DNA of 64,000 nt from Lactonifactor sp. BIOML-A5 (GTDB lineage Bacteria > Bacillota > Clostridia > Lachnospirales > Lachnospiraceae): positions 62,001-126,000 of the forward strand of contig NZ_WKYV01000004.1 of NCBI RefSeq assembly GCF_009677585.1. Reading direction: 5' to 3'. Made by a program: the position numbers and the translations under genes. The number at the start of each line of letters is the position of its first letter. Positions within the stretch are counted from its first letter, which is position 1. The notes beneath the pieces were generated by a model that worked only from the letters and a program-made list of their open reading frames with translations, did no database searches and was not told the origin of the DNA. This document shows positions 1-8,285 of this stretch, one piece after another.

Positions 1-479
1 TGTCCGAATACGGACTTCAGTTAAGAGAAAAACAGAAAGCCAAATTCATCTACGGTGTTCTGGAAAAACCTTTCAGAAACTATTATGAAAAGGCTGATAA
101 AATGCAGGGGATGACAGGTGAAAACCTGATGACTCTGTTAGAGCTTCGTTTAGATAACGTAATCTATCGTATGGGACTTGCAAGAACAAGAAGAGAAGCA
201 AGACAGATCGTTGACCATAAGCATGTGATGGTAAACGGCAAGCAGGTTAACATTCCTTCTTACCTTGTATCTGTAGGCGATACCATCGAGATTAAAGAAA
301 AATGCAAATCTTCTCAGAGATATAAAGATATTTTGGACGTTACAGCAGGAAGACTTGTTCCCCAGTGGCTTGATGTAGATCAGGAAGCTTTAAAGGGAGA
401 AGTGAAAGAAATGCCTACCAGAGAGGTAATCGACGTTCCTGTTGATGAAATGTTAATCGTCGAATTATATTCTAAATAA
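1..479 (+). CDS. rpsD: 30S ribosomal protein S4, 5'-truncated by the window edge
   Basis: S4 is a primary 16S rRNA binding protein of the small subunit body and often a translational repressor of its own operon. The reading frame is open from base 3 to the TAA at 477-479; the start lies before the window, so an internal ATG at 102 should not be taken as the start. Visible is the C-terminal three quarters: the RNA-binding S4 domain is clear ([20 protein letters not shown], then [17 protein letters not shown]). It is followed after about 80 bases by rpoA, the usual order at the end of the alpha operon. Confidence 0.97.
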   Translation, partial: SEYGLQLREKQKAKFIYGVLEKPFRNYYEKADKMQGMTGENLMTLLELRLDNVIYRMGLARTRREARQIVDHKHVMVNGKQVNIPSYLVSVGDTIEIKEKCKSSQRYKDILDVTAGRLVPQWLDVDQEALKGEVKEMPTREVIDVPVDEMLIVELYSK

Positions 480-497
480 TTAAAGCATCACACTCAC

Positions 498-544
498 GGC
501 ATATGGGTTTCCATATGCCTGTTGAGACGATGTGCATTATGCAC
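498..544 (+). other. Two short hairpins in the rpsD-rpoA spacer
   Basis: GGCATATGG at 498-506 pairs perfectly with CCATATGCC at 511-519 around a GTTT loop. GTGCA at 532-536 pairs with TGCAC at 540-544, ending just before the rpoA ribosome binding site at 549-555. Neither has a T-tract, so these are not terminators. An RNA-stability, processing or regulatory role is only inference. Confidence 0.6.
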
Positions 545-561
545 TGCAAGGAGGGCTTTGC

Positions 562-1521
562 ATGTTCGATTTTAACAAACCTAAAATTGAAATCACAGAA
601 ATTTCTGATGATAAAAAATACGGCAGATTCGTTGTGGAACCACTTGAGAGAGGGTATGGCACTACACTTGGCAATTCTCTTCGCAGAATTATGCTTTCTT
701 CCTTACCGGGAGCGGCAGTCAGCCAGGTGAAGATCGAGGGCGTTCTCCATGAATTCAGCTCTATTCCAGGTGTTAAGGAAGATGTGACAGAGATCATCAT
801 GAACTTAAAAAGCCTGGCAATCAGAAATAACAGTGACAGCAACGAACCTAAGATTGCATACATTGAATTCGAAGGGGAAGGGGTTGTAACTGCCGGCGAT
901 ATTCAGGTGGATCAGGATATAGAAATCATGAATCCGGACCTGGTAATTGCCACCTTAAACGGCGGTGCTGACAGCAAATTTAATGCGGAACTTACAATTA
1001 CCAAAGGCCGCGGATACATCAGCGCTGACAAAGGAAAAACGGATGATATGCCCATTGGTGTGATTGCGGTGGACGCTATCTATACACCGGTAGAGCGTGT
1101 CAACCTGACGGTAGAAAATACCCGTGTTGGTCAGATTACCGACTATGATAAATTAACATTGGATATCTATACAAATGGGACATTAGACCCTGATGAGGCA
1201 GTGAGTTTAGCTGCAAAAGTATTGAGCGAACATTTAAGCCTGTTCATTGATCTTTCTGAGAATGCCAAGACAGCTGAAGTTATGATTGAGAAGGAAGACA
1301 ATGAGAAAGAAAAAGTATTAGAGATGAACATTGACGAATTAGAACTCTCTGTTCGTTCTTATAACTGCTTAAAGAGAGCTGGTATCAATACTGTGGAAGA
1401 GCTCTGCAACCGTACTTCAGAGGATATGATGAAGGTTCGTAATCTGGGCCGCAAGTCACTGGAAGAGGTTCTCGCAAAGCTGAAAGAGCTGGGTCTGCAG
1501 TTAAATCCCAGCGACGAATAA
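562..1521 (+). CDS. rpoA: DNA-directed RNA polymerase subunit alpha
   Basis: Alpha dimerises to nucleate RNA polymerase assembly; its C-terminal domain contacts UP elements and regulators. The start chosen is ATG 562 ([11 protein letters not shown]) behind AAGGAGGG; an in-frame GTG at 532 lies upstream of this ribosome binding site and inside a hairpin, so it is unlikely. The 319-residue length is normal. The N-terminal assembly domain includes [18 protein letters not shown], and the C-terminal domain shows [20 protein letters not shown] and [11 protein letters not shown], the helix-hairpin-helix DNA contact region. It lies between rpsD and rplQ as in other Firmicutes. Confidence 0.98.
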   Translation: MFDFNKPKIEITEISDDKKYGRFVVEPLERGYGTTLGNSLRRIMLSSLPGAAVSQVKIEGVLHEFSSIPGVKEDVTEIIMNLKSLAIRNNSDSNEPKIAYIEFEGEGVVTAGDIQVDQDIEIMNPDLVIATLNGGADSKFNAELTITKGRGYISADKGKTDDMPIGVIAVDAIYTPVERVNLTVENTRVGQITDYDKLTLDIYTNGTLDPDEAVSLAAKVLSEHLSLFIDLSENAKTAEVMIEKEDNEKEKVLEMNIDELELSVRSYNCLKRAGINTVEELCNRTSEDMMKVRNLGRKSLEEVLAKLKELGLQLNPSDE

Positions 1522-1535
1522 AATTTTGCCCGTCA

Positions 1536-1622
1536 GGCATCCCAGTGATGCCGTGCCCTGCAGGCAGGGTCCGGGGTACCCCTTACTACACGCCTGATAG
1601 GCGTGTGCACGGCGTATGCCGT
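1536..1622 (+). other. Cluster of five short hairpins between rpoA and rplQ
   Basis: Within 87 bases there are five consecutive perfect inverted repeats: 1536-1541/1547-1552, 1556-1560/1565-1569, 1573-1577/1578-1582 (a bare palindrome GGGGTACCCC), 1588-1595/1599-1606 (eight pairs, loop GAT) and 1609-1613/1618-1622 (loop GTAT). None is followed by a T-tract. The spacer of about 190 bases is unusually long for this operon. This could be a processed or structured RNA, or an eroded intergenic repeat; the sequence alone does not decide. Confidence 0.55.
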
Positions 1623-1710
1623 AGGTTTAAGTATGGAAAACACAGCAGTCTGTCAGTAAGACCGATGAATGCATGGCAGATTGTTCCACACAAATGGAGG
1701 AAATATAAAA

Positions 1711-2247
1711 ATGGCGAAATATAGAAAATTAGGCAGAACATCCAGCCAGAGAAAAGCTTTGATCAGAAATCAGGTAACTAATCTGTTATACAACGGAAAA
1801 ATCGTTACTACAGAATCAAAAGCAAAAGAAATCCGCAAAGTAGCAGAAGGCTTAATCGCTTTAGCTGTAAAGGAAAAAGACAACTTTGAGACTGTGACCG
1901 TAACAGCTAAGGTTCCCCGCAAAGACAAAGACGGCAAGAGAGTGAAAGAAGTCGTTGACGGAAAGAAAGTAACTGTATTCGATGAAGTACAGAAAGAGAT
2001 CAAAAAAGACGCTCCTTCCAGACTTCATGCAAGAAGACAGATGTTAAAAGTATTCTATCCAGTAAAAGAAGTTCCTGCGGATAAAGCCGGAAAGAAAAAA
2101 CATACAAAAGAAGTTGATTTAGTAGACAAGATGTTTACTGAAATCGCTCCCAAGTATGCAGACCGCAACGGTGGTTACACACGTATCGTAAAGATCGGAC
2201 AGCGTAAAGGCGATGCTGCTATGGAAGTTCTTCTGGAGTTAGTTTAA
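1711..2247 (+). CDS. rplQ: 50S ribosomal protein L17, enlarged form
   Basis: L17 binds 23S rRNA near the peptide exit side of the large subunit. ATG 1711 (MAKYRKLGRTSSQRKALIRN) follows GGAGG at 1696-1700; the upstream in-frame start at 1669 has no ribosome binding site. The core motifs are present: LHARRQML near residue 105 and YADRNGGYTRIVKIG near 149. At 178 residues it is about 50 longer than the usual 115-130. The extra lysine-rich material lies mainly between residues 57 and 104 and again at about 116-137. A terminator follows immediately. Confidence 0.97.
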   Translation: MAKYRKLGRTSSQRKALIRNQVTNLLYNGKIVTTESKAKEIRKVAEGLIALAVKEKDNFETVTVTAKVPRKDKDGKRVKEVVDGKKVTVFDEVQKEIKKDAPSRLHARRQMLKVFYPVKEVPADKAGKKKHTKEVDLVDKMFTEIAPKYADRNGGYTRIVKIGQRKGDAAMEVLLELV

Positions 2248-2267
2248 GTCACATAACGAAAACCATC

Positions 2268-2301
2268 AGGTGTTCCCGGTAATACGGGGGCACCTTTTTC
2301 T
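2268..2301 (+). terminator. Terminator after rplQ
   Basis: AGGTGTTCCCG at 2268-2278 pairs, with two G-T wobbles, with CGGGGGCACCT at 2285-2295 and is followed by a T-rich run. It closes the ribosomal protein operon. An RNA motif called the L17 downstream element is known at this place in some Firmicutes; I cannot confirm a match without a covariance search. Confidence 0.85.
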
Positions 2302-2340
2302 TTCGTATAAGAACCGCGCTGCCGGACAACTGAATATATC

Positions 2341-2369
2341 TTGCAGGAAATTTCCCGCTATAGTAAAAT
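2341..2369 (+). promoter_or_regulatory. Sigma-A type promoter for the lipid kinase gene
   Basis: TTGCAG at 2341-2346, a 17-base spacer and TAAAAT at 2364-2369 form a plausible -35/-10 pair about 35 bases before the ATG at 2402. Confidence 0.6.
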
Positions 2370-2401
2370 ATAAACATTACAGGGAAGCAGAGGAAACAAT
2401 T

Positions 2402-3319
2402 ATGGCAAAGAAAATGTTATTTATCTATAACCCCAGATCGGGGAAGGCGACGATTAAGACCAAATTAATGGATATTATAGATATATTTATCAAGGGTGGA
2501 TTCCAGGTGGAGGTTCACCCCACACAGGGCTATCTGGACGCTATGAAGGTAACCCGGGAGCGGGCGGGGGAATTCCATATGGTGGCCTGCAGCGGAGGAG
2601 ACGGTACCCTGGATGAGGTGGTGACCGGCCTGATAAAAGGGCATCACACCACTCCTCTGGGGTATATACCGGCAGGGAGCACCAATGATTTTGCCAGCAG
2701 CCTTCACATATCCAAAAATATGCTGAAAGCTGCTGACGATATTGTGCACGGAGAGATGTTTGCCTTTGATGTAGGTAAGTTTAATCACGATGTATTTGTG
2801 TATATCGCAGCCTTTGGATTGTTTACAGATGTGGCTTATGAAACGAACCAGGATCTGAAGAATATTTTCGGGCACGTTGCATATCTTTTAGAAGGGATGA
2901 AGCGTCTGTATGGCATCCGTTCCTATCAGATGAGGGTGGAAAGCAGTGAGGGAACCTTTGAGGGAGATTTTATCTTCGGTATGGTGACCAACTCTGTCTC
3001 CGTGGGAGGCTTTAAGAAGCTGTCCGGAAAGAATGTGGAGCTGGACGACGGCCTGTTCGAGGCTACATTTATCCGAAAGCCAAAAAATCCTCTGGAACTG
3101 CAGGAAATTATCTCCTCCCTTCTTATGGCAGAGGATAATACGGAGCTGATAGAATCCTTTAAAACAGACCATCTCATCATTGAGACAGAAGAGGAGGTAG
3201 CCTGGACTTTAGACGGGGAATACGGGGGCGATCACATGAATGTAGAGATACGCAACAGAAAGCAGGCAGCCAGCATCGCTATTTCTTCCAAGGAGGACAT
3301 GCAGCTTCTGGAGGATTAA
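2402..3319 (+). CDS. Diacylglycerol kinase family lipid kinase (YegS/DgkB-like)
   Basis: Members of this family phosphorylate diacylglycerol or related lipids at the membrane, in Gram-positives chiefly to recycle diacylglycerol made during lipoteichoic acid synthesis. Translation from ATG 2402 gives 305 residues starting MAKKMLFIYNPRSGKA; the frame is open further upstream but without a start that fits a ribosome binding site. The nucleotide-binding loop SGGDGTLDEVV near residue 65 and the IPAGSTNDFA motif near 95 are the family signatures. The exact lipid substrate is not determinable. The MntP-like gene follows after 45 bases, probably in the same transcript. Confidence 0.9.
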   Translation: MAKKMLFIYNPRSGKATIKTKLMDIIDIFIKGGFQVEVHPTQGYLDAMKVTRERAGEFHMVACSGGDGTLDEVVTGLIKGHHTTPLGYIPAGSTNDFASSLHISKNMLKAADDIVHGEMFAFDVGKFNHDVFVYIAAFGLFTDVAYETNQDLKNIFGHVAYLLEGMKRLYGIRSYQMRVESSEGTFEGDFIFGMVTNSVSVGGFKKLSGKNVELDDGLFEATFIRKPKNPLELQEIISSLLMAEDNTELIESFKTDHLIIETEEEVAWTLDGEYGGDHMNVEIRNRKQAASIAISSKEDMQLLED

Positions 3320-3364
3320 GAATACTATAGTATTAAAGTCATAAATGAGTAAGTATGGTGTGAT

Positions 3365-3922
3365 ATGAATGGCATCTTGTTGAGTGAGATCATACTCTTC
3401 GTTATAGCTTTAACTATGGATTCATTTGTCATAAGCTTTGCTTATGGAATTAGTAAATGTAAGCCCTCTCTGGGCGTTGTGATAATGATGAATGGAGTCT
3501 GCAGTCTGGTTCTCGGCATTGCTCTCATAGCCGGAGGATTTCTGGGTACCTTAATTCCGGACTGGGTGACGAAACAAATATGCTTTGTACTGCTTCTGCT
3601 GGTTGGGGGATATAAATTGATTGCAGCCTGCAGAAAGAAAGAGACTGTGGATCAGACAGAGATAAAAGAACTTTCCTGGACAGAAGGATTTTTGCTGGCA
3701 CTGGCCCTTTCGCTGGACGGTTTAGTTGCAGGGGTCGGGGCCGGCCTTTTATATTCAAATAAACTGCTTCTTGTGGCCTGCTCGTTCGTGGCCGGTATCG
3801 CTGTTATGCTTCTGGGATGGATGCTGGGCTACAGATGCAGGCATTTTATCCGCCGGGATTTATCCTGGATCAGCGGGGCCTGCCTCCTTCTGCTGGCTCT
3901 CCGGACTATCATGGGAGTATAA
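3365..3922 (+). CDS. MntP/YtaF-family membrane protein, putative manganese efflux pump
   Basis: The 185-residue protein is almost entirely hydrophobic, with about six membrane segments arranged as two related halves. Each half carries the acidic membrane motif of the family: ALTMDSFVISFAYG near residue 15 and ALSLDGLVAGVGAG near residue 118. MntP proteins export Mn2+; the related YtaF proteins are sporulation membrane proteins, and length and motifs do not firmly separate the two. The ribosome binding site is weak, consistent with reading from the upstream lipid kinase gene. No yybP-ykoY manganese riboswitch fits in the 45-base gap. Confidence 0.8.
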   Translation: MNGILLSEIILFVIALTMDSFVISFAYGISKCKPSLGVVIMMNGVCSLVLGIALIAGGFLGTLIPDWVTKQICFVLLLLVGGYKLIAACRKKETVDQTEIKELSWTEGFLLALALSLDGLVAGVGAGLLYSNKLLLVACSFVAGIAVMLLGWMLGYRCRHFIRRDLSWISGACLLLLALRTIMGV

Positions 3923-4085
3923 AGGGCAGACCGGATAATGCACAGAATGTGAGCATTGTCGTTTTTACTAAAAAGAAAATTAAATGTTCATTAGATTTAT
4001 ATAAAATGCGACAAAATAAGAAATTTGCGAAAATCCCCTTGCATTTTTAGTGTTTTTGCGGTATCTTAATACCAGATTGGAAATG

Positions 4086-4150
4086 ACATTCCAGTAAATG
4101 TGTACGAGTGAACAAGGGCGTTCCACTTTTAGTGGATCGCCCCTCTTTTT
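4086..4150 (+). promoter_or_regulatory. Terminator-containing leader of glnN, candidate ANTAR antitermination target
   Basis: An intrinsic terminator (stem 4116-4127/4131-4142, then a T-run to 4150) sits between the likely transcription start and glnN, so the gene is probably controlled by readthrough. Just before it are two small stems with six-base loops: 4086-4090/4097-4101 (loop CCAGTA) and 4108-4113/4120-4126 (loop AAGGGC, one bulged C). The second stem uses the left arm of the terminator, so the two are mutually exclusive. ANTAR-domain proteins are known to bind paired hairpins whose hexaloops have A at position 1 and G at position 4; the second loop fits, the first fits only at G4. No ANTAR regulator is encoded in this window. 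Confidence 0.55.
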
Positions 4151-4193
4151 GTTTAAGGCCCGTACAGAAATAATGTTTGAAAGGATGGAAGGT

Positions 4194-6308
4194 ATGAGTG
4201 AATTTACAAATGTAGTGGAGATATTCGGGGAAAATGTGTTCAACGATTCCGTTATGCAGGCCCGTCTGCCGAAGAAAGTTTATAAAGAGTTAAAACAGAC
4301 CATCGAAGAAGGAAAAGACCTGACCTTAGAAATCGCTGATGTGGTTGCCCATGAGATGAAAGAGTGGGCCATCGAAAAAGGAGCTACCCATTATACCCAC
4401 TGGTTTCAGCCATTGACGGGCGTTACGGCAGAGAAACATGATTCCTTCATTACGGCTCCCAAGGAAGACGGAAAAGTCCTGATGAGTTTTTCAGGCAAAG
4501 AATTAATTAAGGGTGAGCCGGATGCTTCTTCCTTCCCATCAGGAGGATTACGGGCAACCTTTGAGGCGAGGGGATATACGGCATGGGACTGCACCTCACC
4601 GGCATTTGTGCGGCAGGATGCGGCCGGCGGAACCCTCTGTATTCCCACCGCATTCTGTTCCTACACCGGGGAAGCGCTGGACCAGAAAACACCTCTGCTC
4701 CGTTCCATGGAGGCTATTAATGAACAGAGTCTGCGGCTGCTGAAGCTTTTTGGAAATACTACCTCAAAACGTGTGACACCTTCGGTAGGTCCGGAACAGG
4801 AATATTTCCTGGTAGACGAAAAGAAATTTCTGCAGAGAAAGGACCTTATATTTACAGGCAGAACTTTATTTGGAGCAATGCCTCCAAAGGGACAGGAGCT
4901 GGATGATCATTATTTCGGAACCATTCGCCAGAGAATTGCAAGCTTTATGAAGGATGTGAACCAAGAACTCTGGAAGCTGGGGGTTTCCTCCAAGACACAG
5001 CATAACGAGGTGGCGCCTGCACAGCATGAGCTGGCACCTATCTACGCAAAGGTAAATATTGCGGTGGATCACAATCAGCTGATTATGCAGACGTTAAAAA
5101 GAGTTGCCTGTCAGCATGGTTTGAAATGTCTGTTACACGAGAAGCCGTTTGCAGGGGTAAATGGTTCAGGGAAGCACAACAACTGGTCGCTGACTACAGA
5201 TGACGGCATTAACCTGTTAGAGCCGGGAAAGACCCCTCATGAAAATGTACAGTTTCTTCTGGTTCTCAGCTGTATTTTAAAAGCAGTTGATATTCACGCA
5301 GACTTGCTGAGAGAATCAGCGGCCGACGTAGGAAATGACCACAGACTGGGAGCCAACGAAGCTCCGCCGGCGATTATCTCCGTATTCCTGGGAGAACAGC
5401 TGGAGGATGTTCTGGAACAGCTGGTGAGCACAGGATCAGCCACCCACAGCATTAAAGGCGGAAAGCTAAGCACGGGAGTCCGCACCCTTCCAGACCTGTA
5501 TAAGGATGCCACAGACAGAAACAGAACCTCACCGTTTGCATTTACCGGAAATAAATTTGAGTTCCGTATGGTTGGATCCAGGGATTCTGTTGCAGGGCCC
5601 AATGTGGTTCTGAACACAATCGTTGCAGAGGCATTCCGGGAAGCCTGCGATATTCTGGAAGCCTCTGATGATTTTGAGATGGCAGTTCATGATATTATCA
5701 AGAAGAACTGTGCGGATCACCAGAGAATCGTGTTTAACGGCAACGGATATTCCGAAGAGTGGGTAAAAGAGGCGGAGAGAAGAGGTCTTCCTAATATTAC
5801 ATCCATGGTGGATTCCATTCCGGCACTGGTTACAGATAAAACAGTTAAGCTTTTTGAAGAGTTCCATGTATTCTCCAAGGCCGAGCTGGAGTCTCGGGTA
5901 GAGATTAAATATGAATCCTACGCCAAGGCTATTAATATAGAGGCCAGAACTATGATCGATATGGCCGGAAAGCAGATTATTCCTGCGGTTATCAAATATA
6001 CTACAACATTGGCAGAATCCATCAATGCCGTCAAATTGGCCGGAGATGTGGATGTCAGTGTGCAGACAGAGCTGCTGACGGAGACATCCTCCCTTTTGAA
6101 AGAAACTAAAGAGGCATTAAAGACCCTGATCCGGGTTACAGAAGAAGCTGCAGCAAAAGAGGAGGGCTGTGATCAGGCTACATATTTCAGAGATACTGTA
6201 TTCCCGGCTATGGAGGCACTGAGAGCTCCCGTGGATAAACTGGAGATGATTGTAGACAAGGAAATATGGCCTATGCCGTCTTACGGTGATTTGTTATTCG
6301 AAGTATAA
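4194..6308 (+). CDS. glnN: Glutamine synthetase type III
   Basis: GSIII condenses glutamate, ammonia and ATP to glutamine in the cytosol. ATG 4194 ([16 protein letters not shown]) was chosen because it matches the family N-terminus and follows GGATGGAAGG; the upstream in-frame ATG at 4098 would start before the leader terminator. At 704 residues it has the typical GSIII size, about 250 longer than GSI. Catalytic segments are visible: [15 protein letters not shown] near residue 270 and [11 protein letters not shown] near 320. It is followed by a strong terminator, then PII and Amt genes, giving a coherent ammonium-assimilation cluster. Confidence 0.96.
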   Translation: MSEFTNVVEIFGENVFNDSVMQARLPKKVYKELKQTIEEGKDLTLEIADVVAHEMKEWAIEKGATHYTHWFQPLTGVTAEKHDSFITAPKEDGKVLMSFSGKELIKGEPDASSFPSGGLRATFEARGYTAWDCTSPAFVRQDAAGGTLCIPTAFCSYTGEALDQKTPLLRSMEAINEQSLRLLKLFGNTTSKRVTPSVGPEQEYFLVDEKKFLQRKDLIFTGRTLFGAMPPKGQELDDHYFGTIRQRIASFMKDVNQELWKLGVSSKTQHNEVAPAQHELAPIYAKVNIAVDHNQLIMQTLKRVACQHGLKCLLHEKPFAGVNGSGKHNNWSLTTDDGINLLEPGKTPHENVQFLLVLSCILKAVDIHADLLRESAADVGNDHRLGANEAPPAIISVFLGEQLEDVLEQLVSTGSATHSIKGGKLSTGVRTLPDLYKDATDRNRTSPFAFTGNKFEFRMVGSRDSVAGPNVVLNTIVAEAFREACDILEASDDFEMAVHDIIKKNCADHQRIVFNGNGYSEEWVKEAERRGLPNITSMVDSIPALVTDKTVKLFEEFHVFSKAELESRVEIKYESYAKAINIEARTMIDMAGKQIIPAVIKYTTTLAESINAVKLAGDVDVSVQTELLTETSSLLKETKEALKTLIRVTEEAAAKEEGCDQATYFRDTVFPAMEALRAPVDKLEMIVDKEIWPMPSYGDLLFEV

Positions 6309-6332
6309 AGTGTACCATATCATTTTGAAGAG

Positions 6333-6372
6333 AACGAGGAAGTTCCCAGCTAAGGGAACTTCCTCGTTTTTT
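6333..6372 (+). terminator. Strong terminator after glnN
   Basis: A perfect 15-base-pair stem (6333-6347 with 6354-6368, loop AGCTAA) runs into a T-tract. It separates glnN from the PII gene. Confidence 0.92.
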
Positions 6373-6398
6373 ATAAATAAAACAAGGAGGAATAGAGG

Positions 6399-6737
6399 AT
6401 GAAAAAGCTGGAGATTGTTGTTAAACCGGAGAAGCTGGAAGATCTGAAAATGATTTTAGATGAATGTAATGCCAGCGGACTGATGATCACCAATATCATG
6501 GGATACGGAAATCAAAAAGGGTTCAGGCAGCTGTACCGGGGGGCAGAATATCAGGTAAATCTTCTGCCAAAGATAAAGGTAGAGTCCGTGGTGGACGATA
6601 AGGCTGCCGTACAGATTATTGACAAAGTAGTGGATCGGATTAATACAGGGAATTACGGAGATGGGAAAATATTTGTGTATGATGTGGAGGATGCGGTCCG
6701 TATCCGAACCGGTGAGAGGGGAGCCGAGGCTCTCTAG
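6399..6737 (+). CDS. PII family nitrogen regulatory protein
   Basis: PII proteins are trimeric sensors of 2-oxoglutarate, ATP/ADP and nitrogen state that gate ammonium channels and other targets. The 112-residue product has the standard length, the T-loop with Tyr51 in RGAEYQV, and the C-terminal GDGKIFVYDVEDAVRIRTGE motif that binds nucleotide. ATG 6399 follows AAGGAGG. The ammonium transporter gene is directly downstream, the classic glnK-amtB pairing, although a terminator-like leader lies between them. Whether Tyr51 is modified here cannot be told; many Firmicutes lack the modifying enzyme. Confidence 0.94.
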   Translation: MKKLEIVVKPEKLEDLKMILDECNASGLMITNIMGYGNQKGFRQLYRGAEYQVNLLPKIKVESVVDDKAAVQIIDKVVDRINTGNYGDGKIFVYDVEDAVRIRTGERGAEAL

Positions 6738-6763
6738 AAGAATAAATATTATGAAAAGGTTAT

Positions 6764-6820
6764 GCTGTCAAAGGGGATAGCTGTCAGATAAGAGGAGTCT
6801 GGCAACTATCCCCTTTTAGT
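6764..6820 (+). promoter_or_regulatory. Attenuator-type leader before amt with an ANTAR-like hairpin
   Basis: A terminator-like stem (6770-6780 with 6806-6816, then TTTT) stands between the PII and amt genes. Overlapping its left arm is an alternative six-base-pair stem, GCTGTC 6764-6769 with GATAGC 6776-6781 (one G-T pair), whose hexaloop AAAGGG has A1 and G4, the two positions conserved in known ANTAR targets. The two structures cannot coexist. The large terminator loop also contains an inner stem (GTCAGA with TCTGGC). No second clear hexaloop hairpin was found upstream, so the canonical dual-hairpin form is incomplete. Confidence 0.5.
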
Positions 6821-6854
6821 ATATGTGTGTAAAGAAAAAGAGGAGGCGTTGTAT

Positions 6855-8129
6855 ATGTATTTATCAGATTTGTTGGGAGGCAGTACAGAGGTTACTGCAC
6901 TGGCGGAAGCGGCCGAGCTGCTGCTGAATATTGTATGGACATTATTGGGAGCATTCCTGGTGTATTTTATGCAGGCAGGTTTTGCTATGGTTGAGTCGGG
7001 ATTTACAAGGGCGAAAAATGCCGGCAATATTATTATGAAAAATATGATGGATTTTGTATTGGGAAGTCTTTGCTTCTTCCTGCTTGGCTTCGCTGTTATG
7101 TTCGGGCCGGATGCAGCCGGCATTATTGGAACTTCGGGCTTCTTTCAGCCAACTGCTCTGGCAGATGCAAATGGGATGTACCGGGGACTTCCTATCGGCG
7201 TGTTCATGATTTTTCAGACCGTATTCTGTGCCACATCTGCTACTATTGTTTCAGGCGCTATGGCAGAGCGTACGAAATTTGTTTCTTATTTGATTTACAG
7301 TGCGGCCATCAGTATTTTCATTTACCCGGTAACCGGCCATTGGATCTGGGGAGACGGATGGCTGGCATCCATAGGCTTCCATGATTTTGCCGGATCTACG
7401 GCAGTCCATATGGTGGGTGGTGTCTGTGCGCTGGTGGGTGCAAAAATCATTGGTCCGCGTATAGGAAAGTACGGTTCAGACGGAAAGCCAAAGGCAATAC
7501 CGGGACATAACCTTCCTATCGGCGCACTGGGTGTATTTATCTTATGGTTCTGCTGGTTCGGGTTTAACTGCGGCTCCACCACAGGCGCTTCCACTAATCT
7601 GGGGGATATTGCTATGACCACAAACCTTGCAGCTGCGGCAGCTACACTTGCTGCACTGTTTATGACCTGGATTCGTTATGGAAAACCAGATGTTTCTATG
7701 ACACTCAATGGATCTTTGGCAGGACTGGTAGCTATTACCGCAGGCTGCGACGTGGTTTCCAATTACTCTGCCATAATCATCGGCCTGGCTGCAGGAATTG
7801 CCGTGGTACTTGTAATTGAATTCATTGACCGCAGACTAAAGATTGATGACCCGGTGGGGGCCATCGGGGTCCACGGCTTCTGTGGACTGCTGGGTACCAT
7901 ACTGACAGGAGTATTCGCATTCGAAAACTCAGGGATTAAGCTCTCAACACAGATGATTGGCGTAGGGGCGGTTCTGGTGTATGTGCTGGTACTTGCATTT
8001 CTTGTATTCACAGTAATTGATAAGACAGTTGGGCTTCGTGTATCGGAAGAGGAAGAGAGAGACGGACTGGATGTACACGAGCATGGGGCACCGGCGTATG
8101 CGAACTTTAATCTGCACAGGGATAAATAA
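6855..8129 (+). CDS. amt: Ammonium transporter
   Basis: Amt proteins are trimeric eleven-helix channels that import ammonium. ATG 6855 (MYLSDLLGG) lies behind GAGGAGG; a GTG at 6825 in the same frame is upstream of that site. The 424-residue product has the family landmarks: FAMVESGFTRAKNAGNIIMK near residue 46, the pore histidine helices AVHMVGGVCALVGA and GAIGVHGFCGLLG, and the aromatic/GD-rich segment TGHWIWGDGWL. It lacks a long N-terminal signal peptide. The adjacent PII gene and attenuator leader indicate nitrogen control. Confidence 0.96.
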   Translation: MYLSDLLGGSTEVTALAEAAELLLNIVWTLLGAFLVYFMQAGFAMVESGFTRAKNAGNIIMKNMMDFVLGSLCFFLLGFAVMFGPDAAGIIGTSGFFQPTALADANGMYRGLPIGVFMIFQTVFCATSATIVSGAMAERTKFVSYLIYSAAISIFIYPVTGHWIWGDGWLASIGFHDFAGSTAVHMVGGVCALVGAKIIGPRIGKYGSDGKPKAIPGHNLPIGALGVFILWFCWFGFNCGSTTGASTNLGDIAMTTNLAAAAATLAALFMTWIRYGKPDVSMTLNGSLAGLVAITAGCDVVSNYSAIIIGLAAGIAVVLVIEFIDRRLKIDDPVGAIGVHGFCGLLGTILTGVFAFENSGIKLSTQMIGVGAVLVYVLVLAFLVFTVIDKTVGLRVSEEEERDGLDVHEHGAPAYANFNLHRDK

Positions 8130-8168
8130 AAGATTTGGAGAGGGCTGTACCGGGAGGTATGGCTCTTT

Positions 8169-8243
8169 TTATTACATAGGAAACTGCTGTCTGCGGCAGC
8201 CCGCCGCAGGCGGAGATTACGCCTTCGCACAATCTTTCTTGTT
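8169..8243 (+). repeat. Intergenic repeat A, copy 1
   Basis: The segment begins with TTTTATTACATAGGAAAC and continues into a GC-rich part, CAGCCCGCCGCAGGCGGAGA at 8198-8217, ending in an AATCTTTCTT tail. The same three blocks in the same order recur at about 17936-18070. Here only one arm of the TTACATAGG inverted repeat is left. It lies directly after amt. Confidence 0.8.
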
Positions 8244-8250
8244 TGGTTAG

Positions 8251-8279
8251 TGTACATTCTGGATAATTTAAGTTATAAT
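8251..8279 (+). promoter_or_regulatory. Probable promoter of the MoxR/VWA operon
   Basis: TGTACA at 8251-8256, 17 bases, then TATAAT at 8274-8279. The transcript would begin about 100 bases before the ATG at 8383 and would include the repeat B hairpins. Confidence 0.55.
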
Positions 8280-8285
8280 AGAGGA

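Noticed and set aside
3320..3364. Manganese riboswitch before the MntP-like gene
   Set aside because: The gap of 45 bases is too short for a yybP-ykoY element.
4020..4036. CodY box before glnN
   Set aside because: AAATTTGCGAAAATC needs a one-base gap to fit the consensus.
4098..4193. Upstream start for glnN
   Set aside because: It would translate through the leader terminator and the family start is ATG 4194.
6348..6353. ANTAR-like loop in the glnN terminator
   Set aside because: The loop AGCTAA lacks G at position 4.
7763..8257. 164-codon minus-strand frame at the amt end
   Set aside because: It is antisense to amt and extends through intergenic repeat A; its tail shares residues with another spurious frame at the second repeat copy.
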